A stretch of DNA of 64,000 nucleotides, taken from Levilinea sp. (GTDB lineage Bacteria > Chloroflexota > Anaerolineae > Anaerolineales > Anaerolineaceae). Shown here one piece after another: positions 32,710-39,925 of this stretch (position 1 is its first letter; each line of letters opens with the position of its first letter). Both the position numbers and the translations under genes were made by a program. Under the pieces are notes generated by a model that was not told where the DNA came from, searched no databases, and was given only the letters and a program-made list of their open reading frames with translations. Location of the stretch: NCBI GenBank assembly GCA_029975215.1, contig JARKPO010000076.1, positions 20,936 to 84,935 of the forward strand, given 5' to 3'.

Positions 32710-33981
32710 ATGAAAAAAATTCCACGAAGCACTCTCGTTTTCTACGGCGGCGCATTAGCGTTTTTCATCGTCGTCCAATTGTTGATCAGTTTTGGGCTGC
32801 TCAATGCCTTCTGGAACACCATCCTGCGTCTGGGCGCGGTGATGGCCATCGTCAGCCTGGGACTGAACTTAATTTACGGCTTCAACGGCCAGTTCTCCCT
32901 GGGGCAATGGGCATTTTATGCCATTGGTGCTTACTGTGCAGCGGATATCACCTACCGCTGGGCCAATTTTGGCAGCGCGGGCGGGTTGATGGTGGTGATG
33001 ATGATCGTGCTGTTCACCGGCGCAGCCATTTTGTTCCTGCGCACGCAGCTGAGCAAGATCCGCCGCCTGGACGCCCTCTCGGCATTCTCTATCTACTTGC
33101 TCACCGCCCTGATTTTGGGGTATGTGGCGCTGCAAATTGGTAAAGCCTTAGATGCGCCCGTTGCCGCTGCTTTGAAGGCCTTGCCGCCCGCGGTTGCGCT
33201 GCAAGTGGTTTTCTTCTTCGCGGTCATTCTGGCTGGCCTGCTGGCGGCCGAAATCAGCTTCCTGTTCGGCCTGCCGATTTTGACCCTGGGCTCTGACTAC
33301 TTTGGCATTGCTACCCTGGGTTTGACCATCATCACCAAGGTGTTGTTGGACAATTCCGACACCCTGTTGGGCTTTACAGAAATGAAGGGCGCGCGCGGTA
33401 TGATCGGCATCCCCAAGATCACTACCTGGTTCTGGGTGTTCCTGTTCCTGATCATCACCATCGTGGTCACGCGTAACCTGCTGAATTCCAGCTACGGCCG
33501 GGCCATCCTGTCGGTGCGCGAAGATGAAATCGCCGCCAAAGCGATGGGCATTGATGTGGCGAATTACAAAATCTTAACCTTCGTCATCGGTTCGTTCTTT
33601 GCAGGCCTGGCGGGCGGGCTGTATGCTCATGTCAACGGTTTCCTGCATCCCGATACGTTCAACTTCATCAAATCTTTCGACCCCATGATTGTGATCGTGT
33701 TTGGCGGTCTGGGGAGCGTGACGGGGACCATTGCGGGTGCGTTTGCATGGGCTTTGGTGCTGGAAGGTTTCTTGCGCCTGTTCCTGCCGGAAGGGTTTGA
33801 AACCTGGCGCTTTGTGGTTTACCCACTGCTGCTGTTGATCATGATGCTGCTGAAACCCAGCGGGATTTTCGGTGGATATGAAATCCCCTTCATTCGGGCC
33901 GTCTTGCCGCCCAATCAGCCAAAACGGGCTGAGGACCTGCGGTCAGAAAAAGCCACTCAAAGCCAGGAGGCCGGTTCATGA
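32710..33981 (+). CDS. livM: Branched-chain amino-acid ABC transporter permease LivM
   Basis: 423 residues, about ten helices. It has the LivM motifs LGLNLIYGFNGQFSLGQWAFYAIGAY, SDYFGIATLGLTIITKVLL, GRAILSVREDEIAAKAMGIDVANYKILTFVIGSFFAGLAGGLYAH and FGGLGSVTGTIAGAF. ATG at 32710 lies 7 bases after the livH stop and has GAGG upstream; an upstream in-frame ATG is inside livH. The stop overlaps livG as ATGA. Confidence 0.92.
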   Translation: MKKIPRSTLVFYGGALAFFIVVQLLISFGLLNAFWNTILRLGAVMAIVSLGLNLIYGFNGQFSLGQWAFYAIGAYCAADITYRWANFGSAGGLMVVMMIVLFTGAAILFLRTQLSKIRRLDALSAFSIYLLTALILGYVALQIGKALDAPVAAALKALPPAVALQVVFFFAVILAGLLAAEISFLFGLPILTLGSDYFGIATLGLTIITKVLLDNSDTLLGFTEMKGARGMIGIPKITTWFWVFLFLIITIVVTRNLLNSSYGRAILSVREDEIAAKAMGIDVANYKILTFVIGSFFAGLAGGLYAHVNGFLHPDTFNFIKSFDPMIVIVFGGLGSVTGTIAGAFAWALVLEGFLRLFLPEGFETWRFVVYPLLLLIMMLLKPSGIFGGYEIPFIRAVLPPNQPKRAEDLRSEKATQSQEAGS

Positions 33982-34829
33982 GCGCCGCCAACCAACCCAC
34001 CCCCAAGGCTGCCGAAACGGCAGCGCCCGAAAATACTCTGGAAATCCGCAAGCTGAGCAAAGTCTTCGGCGGCTTGCGCGCGGTCAACAACATGGAGTTC
34101 AGCATCCCCAAAGGCGCGCTCTTTGGGCTGATTGGTCCCAACGGCGCGGGCAAGACGACCGTGTTCAACATGATCACCGGCGTTTATGAGCCAACATCAG
34201 GGGATGTGATCTTCAACGGTACCAATATCACCGGCTTGGAACCGCACCTGATTAACCAAATGGGTATCGCCCGCACCTTCCAGAACATCCGCCTGTTCCA
34301 AAGCCTGTCTGTGCTGGACAATGTGCGCATTGCCTACCACCCGCACGCGGGCTACAGCATGAGCGATTCAATTTTCCACAACCAAAAGTACGAGGTGAAG
34401 GAAAAAGAACTGACAGAGCGGGCGGTGGAATTCCTTTCGGTTTTCAACCTGCAGGACCGCCTGCGCGAGACGGCTAAGAACCTGCCCTATGGAGAGCAGC
34501 GCCGCCTGGAAATTGCGCGCGCGTTGGCAGCCAACCCCAGCCTGCTGCTGCTGGATGAGCCTGCGGCTGGCATGAACCCCAATGAGTCTGTGGCCTTGAT
34601 GGATCTGATCCATTTTATTCGTGAGCGCTTTAACCTCACCATCCTGCTGATTGAACATCAAATGCGCGTGGTCATGGGCATTTGCGAGACGATCGCGGTG
34701 ATGGACTTTGGGGAGCGGATCGCTTTGGGAACCCCGCAAGAGATCCAGAACGATCAGCGCGTGATTGAGGCCTACCTGGGTCCGGGTTCGGCGGCCTTAT
34801 CCGAAAAATTCAAACGGAAGAAGAACTGA
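33978..34829 (+). CDS. livG: Branched-chain amino-acid ABC transporter ATPase LivG
   Basis: 283 residues. Walker A GPNGAGKTTVFN, the Q-loop region GIARTFQNIRLF, a degenerate LivG-type signature LPYGEQRRLEIARAL, Walker B LLLLDEPAAGMN and H-loop LIEHQMRVV are present. The first 20 residues are a family-external Ala/Pro/Thr extension. The C-terminal BCA_ABC_TP_C-like tail (RIALGTPQEIQNDQRVIEAYLG) confirms the subtype. Start overlaps livM; the stop overlaps livF as TGATG. Confidence 0.93.
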   Translation: MSAANQPTPKAAETAAPENTLEIRKLSKVFGGLRAVNNMEFSIPKGALFGLIGPNGAGKTTVFNMITGVYEPTSGDVIFNGTNITGLEPHLINQMGIARTFQNIRLFQSLSVLDNVRIAYHPHAGYSMSDSIFHNQKYEVKEKELTERAVEFLSVFNLQDRLRETAKNLPYGEQRRLEIARALAANPSLLLLDEPAAGMNPNESVALMDLIHFIRERFNLTILLIEHQMRVVMGICETIAVMDFGERIALGTPQEIQNDQRVIEAYLGPGSAALSEKFKRKKN

Positions 34830-35539
34830 TGATGCTCAACGTTCAAAATCTTCACGTATACTATGGTGCCATTCACGCGCTGAAAGGGCTGAATTTCCAC
34901 CTGGAAAAGGGGGAGATTGTGACCCTGATCGGCGCAAACGGCGCGGGCAAATCTACCACGCTCAACGCGCTTTCCGGGTTGTTGACCGCGCGCGAAGGCA
35001 AGCTGGAATTCGAGGGTGAGGATATCACCCGCACGCCAGCACAAGATATCGTCCGCCGCGGCGTCATTCAGGTTCCTGAGGGGCGCAAGATCTTCGCGAC
35101 CCTGACGGTGATGGAAAACCTGGAAGTGGGCGCGTACCTGCACCCCGATAAAGCGCAGATCGAGAAAGACATTGAAAGCGTTTTCAAGCGCTTTCCGCGC
35201 CTGAAGGAGCGCCGCACTCAGTTGGGCGGGACGCTCTCCGGCGGTGAACAGCAAATGCTGGCCATTGCCCGCGGGCTGATGTCGCACCCGAAGCTGCTGC
35301 TGCTGGACGAGCCTTCGATGGGTCTGGCCCCCATCCTGGTGGAGCAGATTTTTGAGATCATCCGCGACATCAACGATCAGGGCACCAGCATCCTCCTGGT
35401 GGAACAGAATGCGCAGATGGCACTTTCGATTGCCGATCGGGCCTATGTGTTGGAAACAGGCCAGGTTGTGCTGGAAGGCGACGCGCAGGAAATTCTGCAC
35501 AACCCTATGGTGATGGAAGCCTACCTGGGCGGCCATTAA
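34829..35539 (+). CDS. livF: Branched-chain amino-acid ABC transporter ATPase LivF
   Basis: 236 residues. Walker A GANGAGKSTTLNALSGL, signature LSGGEQQMLAIARGL, Walker B LLLLDEPSMGLAP and H-loop LVEQNAQMAL are all present, the last being the usual LivF variant (Q for H). It pairs with LivG under the LivHM channel. Confidence 0.94.
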   Translation: MMLNVQNLHVYYGAIHALKGLNFHLEKGEIVTLIGANGAGKSTTLNALSGLLTAREGKLEFEGEDITRTPAQDIVRRGVIQVPEGRKIFATLTVMENLEVGAYLHPDKAQIEKDIESVFKRFPRLKERRTQLGGTLSGGEQQMLAIARGLMSHPKLLLLDEPSMGLAPILVEQIFEIIRDINDQGTSILLVEQNAQMALSIADRAYVLETGQVVLEGDAQEILHNPMVMEAYLGGH

Positions 35540-35551
35540 AAGGAGATCAGA

Positions 35552-35905
35552 ATGACCTCATTAAAACGCATCCTGCTCTTCTTTGTTCTGCCGATTGTGG
35601 CGATCTTAATGTACCCGCCTGAAACGCTGATTGGCGGCTGGGCGGTCATCCTGGTGTTGATTGCGTTCATGGTGGTGATGGGCTGGCTGGTGAACCGCGG
35701 GCGCGGCCTGGCATTGACCTTCTTGATTTTCCTGCAAGGCATGAACGTGATCATCCGCTTGATGATGTTTGCTTCCAATTCCGTCCCTGCTGAAGGGGTG
35801 TATAACTACCCCTTTATGATCACTTCTCTGCTGGGGTTGGCCCTGTCTTTCTGGCTGATGCTGCGGCTCGACCAGGTGGACGTGCGCGCCACCATGACCA
35901 GCTAA
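35552..35905 (+). CDS. Small membrane protein at the end of the liv operon
   Basis: 117 residues with three to four hydrophobic helices (about 5-22, 27-48, 54-75, 85-105) and few polar residues. The Shine-Dalgarno AAGGAGAT and the 12-base gap after livF show it is part of the operon, which ends at the terminator just after it. No family was recognised; an accessory or stabilising role for the transporter is inferred only from position. Confidence 0.7.
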   Translation: MTSLKRILLFFVLPIVAILMYPPETLIGGWAVILVLIAFMVVMGWLVNRGRGLALTFLIFLQGMNVIIRLMMFASNSVPAEGVYNYPFMITSLLGLALSFWLMLRLDQVDVRATMTS

Positions 35906-35929
35906 GCATTTGCTCTCTGGCGTTAGCGC

Positions 35930-35966
35930 AGCCCCCGATCGTCGATCGGGGGCTGTTGATTTTTTG
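35930..35966 (+). terminator. Intrinsic terminator of the liv operon
   Basis: 11-bp perfect stem AGCCCCCGATC/GATCGGGGGCT (35930-35940 with 35944-35954), 3-base loop, then GTTGATTTTTT. Confidence 0.92.
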
Positions 35967-35973
35967 GGCGTGT

Positions 35974-35979
35974 TATAAT
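35974..35979 (+). promoter_or_regulatory. -10 box of the first C39-TPR gene (leaderless type)
   Basis: TATAAT, 7 bases before the ATG at 35987, only 8 bases after the liv terminator U-run. No clear -35. Confidence 0.55.
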
Positions 35980-35986
35980 TTGGGGT

Positions 35987-37270
35987 ATGAAAAAATGGCA
36001 AAAAATCCTGCTGGTGGTGTTGGTGGTGCTGTTTTGCGGCGGTGTGACCCTGAGTCTGCCGGTGGTGCGCAATTCCCTTTCCTGGCGGTTGGATCAGCTT
36101 CGCATCCGGGTGGTATACGCCCTCTTTCCACCGGAGAAGGAAGTCTTTGTGCCGGAAGCCTCTCCGCAGACCCCTGCGGCTGTGCCCACGGCGACAGCGC
36201 CCGCCCCCCCCACGGCCACGCTGGCCCCAGAGCTGCCCACCTCCACCCCGCAGCCCACCCCCACTCAGCTTCCACAGAGTGTGGTGCTGGAGGGTATTCA
36301 ATATACCGATCAGCATAACGGCTGGAACAACTGCGGCCCGGCCAACCTGACCATGGCTCTATCGTATTTTGGCTGGCAAGGCAAGATGTTGGATGTGGCA
36401 TCGGTGTTGAAGCCCTTTGCTGAAGATAAGAACGTCATGCCGTACGAGATGGCGGATTACGTCAACACACAGACGAATCTGCGCGCTGTGGTTCGACAGG
36501 GCGGTACGCTGGAAGGTGTGAAGAATTTGATCGCCAATCAGCTCCCGGTCCTGCTGGAAATCGGCACCTTCCGAATCCGCGACCTGAATGGGAAATATTC
36601 CTGGATGGGACATTACCAGGTCATCAACGGGTATGATGACGCTGCGGGCGAATTTATTCTGCAGGATTCTTACCTGACCAACGGTAAAAACTACCGCCTG
36701 AGCTACGATACTCTGTTGGCGGAATGGCGATCGTTCAATTTTATTTATGTGGTCATTTACCCACCGGAGCAGGAAACCCTGGTAATGAACCTGCTGGGCG
36801 CCTCGGCGGATGAAACCGCGGCTGACCGCGAGGCCTATGCCAGAGCCTCTGCGGAGGTGTACGGCCTGACGGGGGTGGATCAGGTGTTCGCCTGGTACAA
36901 CCGCGGGACGAGCATGGTGCGGCTGCAGGATTATCAGGGCGCGGCTCAATCGTATGATGAGGCATTCCGGCTGATGGCTGCCCTGCCTGAAGAGCAGCGC
37001 CCCTACCGGTTGCCCTGGTATCAAACCGGCCCTTATTTTGCCTATTTTTACGCGGGGCGCTATCAGGATGTGATCAACCTGGCAGACACCGTGTTGGAAC
37101 CGCTGGAACGGACCAAAAAGCCTTATTTGGAAGAAAGCTTTTACTGGCGTGCGCGCGCCAAGAACGCCATTGGAGATGTGGCTGGCGCGATTGAAGATTT
37201 ACGCCGGAGTCTGGAATATCACCCCGGCTTTACACCCAGCGAAGAACTTCTCTCTGCTTTGGGGGGCTAA
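35987..37270 (+). CDS. Membrane-anchored C39-like cysteine peptidase with TPR tail (paralog 1)
   Basis: 427 residues. One N-terminal helix (about 7-24), a Pro/Thr/Ala linker (about 55-95), then a C39_2-type papain-like domain. The catalytic Cys is in GWNNCGPANLTMALSYFGW (about C114), His in WMGHYQVINGYDD (about H207) and the Asp/Asn position in FILQDSY. From about 300 to the end are TPR-like helices (AWYNRGTSMVRLQDYQGAAQSYDEAF, YWRARAKNAIGDVAGAIEDLRRSL). The enzyme is presumably outside the membrane; its substrate is unknown. Gene 59697-60980 encodes a protein of the same length and layout. Confidence 0.82.
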   Translation: MKKWQKILLVVLVVLFCGGVTLSLPVVRNSLSWRLDQLRIRVVYALFPPEKEVFVPEASPQTPAAVPTATAPAPPTATLAPELPTSTPQPTPTQLPQSVVLEGIQYTDQHNGWNNCGPANLTMALSYFGWQGKMLDVASVLKPFAEDKNVMPYEMADYVNTQTNLRAVVRQGGTLEGVKNLIANQLPVLLEIGTFRIRDLNGKYSWMGHYQVINGYDDAAGEFILQDSYLTNGKNYRLSYDTLLAEWRSFNFIYVVIYPPEQETLVMNLLGASADETAADREAYARASAEVYGLTGVDQVFAWYNRGTSMVRLQDYQGAAQSYDEAFRLMAALPEEQRPYRLPWYQTGPYFAYFYAGRYQDVINLADTVLEPLERTKKPYLEESFYWRARAKNAIGDVAGAIEDLRRSLEYHPGFTPSEELLSALGG

Positions 37271-37283
37271 CCGCACCGTCCTT

Positions 37284-38513
37284 ATGCTTACTCTGCTGCA
37301 TTTTGCCGACGCTCACATTGATATGGCTGCCCACGGCAGGCATGACCCCGAAAGCGGTCTGCCTGTGCGCGTGTTGGATTTCCTCAAGGCGCTGGACACC
37401 ATTGTAGATACGGCCATTCAGGAGAAGGTGGACCTGGTGGTGTTTGCGGGCGACACCTACAAAGACCGTACACCGGTGCCCACTTTCCAGCGCGAATGGG
37501 GGCGGCGCATCATGCGCCTGTCGCGGGCGGGCATCCCCACCCTGCTGTTGGTGGGCAACCACGATCTTTCCCCTGCGGTGGGACGCGCCCACACCCTGCA
37601 TGAGTATGACACCCTGGAAGTGCCTTACGTCAAGGTTTTAGGGAAACCGGCTTTTCTGGGCCCCCAGGATCTGTGGGGGCTGCCTTTGCAGGTGATCGCC
37701 TTGCCGTGGATCAACCGCTCTGGGCTGATGGCGGCCTTGCAGGTGCGCGGGCTGACCCCTGACGAGGTGGCGGGGGAGGTGGAAGCGCGCGTGTCTCCTT
37801 TGATTGAAGCGTTGATCGCTGAGGCTGACCCGACCTTGCCCACGGTGCTGACGGCCCACGCCTCGGTGCAGGGGGCCACGTACGGCGGCGAGCGCAGTGT
37901 GATGCTGGGAGCAGATGTGGTGCTGCCGGGCGGGCTGCTGCGCGATCCGCGCCTGGATTACGTGGCCCTGGGGCACATTCACAAAGGCCAGAACCTGAAC
38001 CCCGATGCGCACCCGCCGGTGATTTACCCGGGCTCCATCGAACGCGTGGATTTCGGCGAGGTTGCTGACGATAAATTTTTTGTGGTGGCGCGGGTGGAGC
38101 GCGACAAAACCGAAGTGGAATGGCGTAAGCTGCACGGGCGGCGCTTTTTGGACCGCAGCCTGACGGTTGAGTCTCAGGAAGGCTTTATGCAGCAGGTACT
38201 GGCGGTGCTGCCGACGGTGCAGGAACTGGAGGGGGCTATTTTTCGCCTGACCCTGGCTTACCCGCGCGATTGGGAACCGCTGCTGGACGAAGCTGCGCTG
38301 CGGGCGGCCTGCGCCAATGCTTTTGAATTTCATTTGATCCGCCGTCCCAAGGTGGAGGCCAGCTTGCGCCTGCCCAATGACCAGACCATCAGCAGCCTTT
38401 CCCCCCTGGATTTGCTCGACCGCTACTTTGGCGTCGTTCAGACCAACCCCCAGGAAACCCCGGCGCTGCGCGCCCTGGCCGATGAGGTCATCCGGCAGGT
38501 GAACGAAGAATAA
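37284..38513 (+). CDS. sbcD: DNA repair exonuclease, SbcD/Mre11 family
   Basis: 409 residues. Metallophosphoesterase motifs are in order: LLHFADAHIDM, VFAGDTYKDR, LLVGNHDLSP, VLTAHASVQGA and VALGHIHKGQ. The C-terminal half is the capping and SbcC-binding region. With SbcC it forms the MRN-like nuclease that processes hairpins and blocked ends. The ATG at 37284 is taken because the protein then starts MLTLLHFAD; the frame is open further up inside the C39 gene. sbcC follows, but only after an intervening CNNM gene. Confidence 0.88.
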   Translation: MLTLLHFADAHIDMAAHGRHDPESGLPVRVLDFLKALDTIVDTAIQEKVDLVVFAGDTYKDRTPVPTFQREWGRRIMRLSRAGIPTLLLVGNHDLSPAVGRAHTLHEYDTLEVPYVKVLGKPAFLGPQDLWGLPLQVIALPWINRSGLMAALQVRGLTPDEVAGEVEARVSPLIEALIAEADPTLPTVLTAHASVQGATYGGERSVMLGADVVLPGGLLRDPRLDYVALGHIHKGQNLNPDAHPPVIYPGSIERVDFGEVADDKFFVVARVERDKTEVEWRKLHGRRFLDRSLTVESQEGFMQQVLAVLPTVQELEGAIFRLTLAYPRDWEPLLDEAALRAACANAFEFHLIRRPKVEASLRLPNDQTISSLSPLDLLDRYFGVVQTNPQETPALRALADEVIRQVNEE

Positions 38514-38566
38514 CCGCCTGGCGGCGTACCTCGCTCCATATTCTGACATGATATACTGTTAAGACC

Positions 38567-39895
38567 ATGCCCACAGCCTTTGAAATTTTGATTCTTTTGC
38601 TGCTGATTCTGGCTAACGGCCTGTTTGCCATGACGGAGATCGCGGTGGTATCTTCGCGCAAGGCGCGGCTGCAGCAGATGGCTGAAGACGGCAATGCCGG
38701 AGCGCGCACAGCTCTGGCGTTGGCGGAAGATCCAAACCGTCTGCTGTCCACCATTCAGGTGGGGATTACGCTGATCGGTGTGCTCTCGGGTGCGCTGGGC
38801 GGTGCCACCCTGGCGGGCGACCTGGCCCCGGTGATCGCCAAAATCCCATGGGCGTGGGTTCAAACTTCCAGTTACCAGATTGCCTTCGTCCTGATCGTGA
38901 TGGTCATCACCTACCTTTCGCTGGTGCTGGGCGAATTGGTGCCCAAGCGCCTGGGTTTGAACAATCCCGAAGGTGTGGCAGTGCGCATGGCGCGCGGGAT
39001 GAACGGGCTTTCAAATATCGCCCAACCGCTGGTGCGCCTGTTGAGCAGTTCCACCGACGCCATTCTACGCCTGTTGGGTATGCGCGAATCACAGGAACCG
39101 CCGGTGACCAACGAGGAAATTAAGATCCTCCTGGAACAGGGAACCCAGGTGGGGGTGTTTGAGGCGGGTGAGCAGGATTTGGTGGAAAGTGTTTTCCGCT
39201 TCAGCGACCGCTCGGTGGACGCCATGATGACCCCGCGCACTGAGGTAACCTGGCTGGATCTGGATGATTCGTTGGAAGTGAACCTGCAGAAAGTGCGCCA
39301 AAGCCCCCACTTGCTTTTGCCGGTAGCTCAGGGCAGCCTGGATAACGTTCAGGGCATTCTTAATGTGCGCGACCTTTTGGATGCACGCCTGGAAGGTGGG
39401 GAAATTGACCTGCGAGCGCTGTTGGAGCCACCTATGTTTGTCCCCGAAAGCGCTCCAGCGCTCAAGGTTTTGGAAATGGTTAAAAACACCGGCCTGCCGA
39501 TGGTGTTGGTGATGGATGAGTACGGCGGCGTGCTGGGAATGGTGACTCTTTTGGACATCTTGCGCGCCATTGTGGGTAATTTTCCCACCACCGGCGAAGC
39601 ACCCGATCCGCTGGTGGTACACCGCGAGGACAATTCCTGGCTGTTGGATGGGCTGCTGCGCGTGGATGAGATGAAAGAACTGCTGGAACTGGACGATCTG
39701 CCAGATGAAGAGCGCGTGGGCTATCAGACTCTGGGCGGGATGATGATGAGCCAGTTTGGCGATATTCCGCGGGCTGGCCAGCACTTCGAATGGGGTGGGT
39801 ACCGCTTTGAAGTGGTGGATATGGATCAGCGGCGGGTGGATAAGGTCTTGGTCATTCCCCTGACTGGATCTCAAGAGGCTTCGACAACCAACTAA
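38567..39895 (+). CDS. CNNM/CorC-type membrane protein (DUF21-CBS-CBS-CorC_HlyC), paralog 2
   Basis: 442 residues with the same layout as 21410-22729. DUF21 block with ILANGLFAMTEIAVVSSRKARLQQMAEDGN and LGELVPKRLGLNNPEGVAV; a CBS pair with DAMMTPRTEVTWLDLDDSLE and VPESAPALKVLEMVKNTGLPMVLVMDEYGGVLGMVTLLDILRAIVG; and a C-terminal CorC_HlyC domain ending VEVVDMDQRRVDKVLV-like. A TATACT lies 9 bases before the ATG, so it has its own near-leaderless promoter. It sits between sbcD and sbcC. Confidence 0.9.
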   Translation: MPTAFEILILLLLILANGLFAMTEIAVVSSRKARLQQMAEDGNAGARTALALAEDPNRLLSTIQVGITLIGVLSGALGGATLAGDLAPVIAKIPWAWVQTSSYQIAFVLIVMVITYLSLVLGELVPKRLGLNNPEGVAVRMARGMNGLSNIAQPLVRLLSSSTDAILRLLGMRESQEPPVTNEEIKILLEQGTQVGVFEAGEQDLVESVFRFSDRSVDAMMTPRTEVTWLDLDDSLEVNLQKVRQSPHLLLPVAQGSLDNVQGILNVRDLLDARLEGGEIDLRALLEPPMFVPESAPALKVLEMVKNTGLPMVLVMDEYGGVLGMVTLLDILRAIVGNFPTTGEAPDPLVVHREDNSWLLDGLLRVDEMKELLELDDLPDEERVGYQTLGGMMMSQFGDIPRAGQHFEWGGYRFEVVDMDQRRVDKVLVIPLTGSQEASTTN

Positions 39896-39925
39896 CCCAA
39901 TGATCACCATTTGAGATCGTGACTT

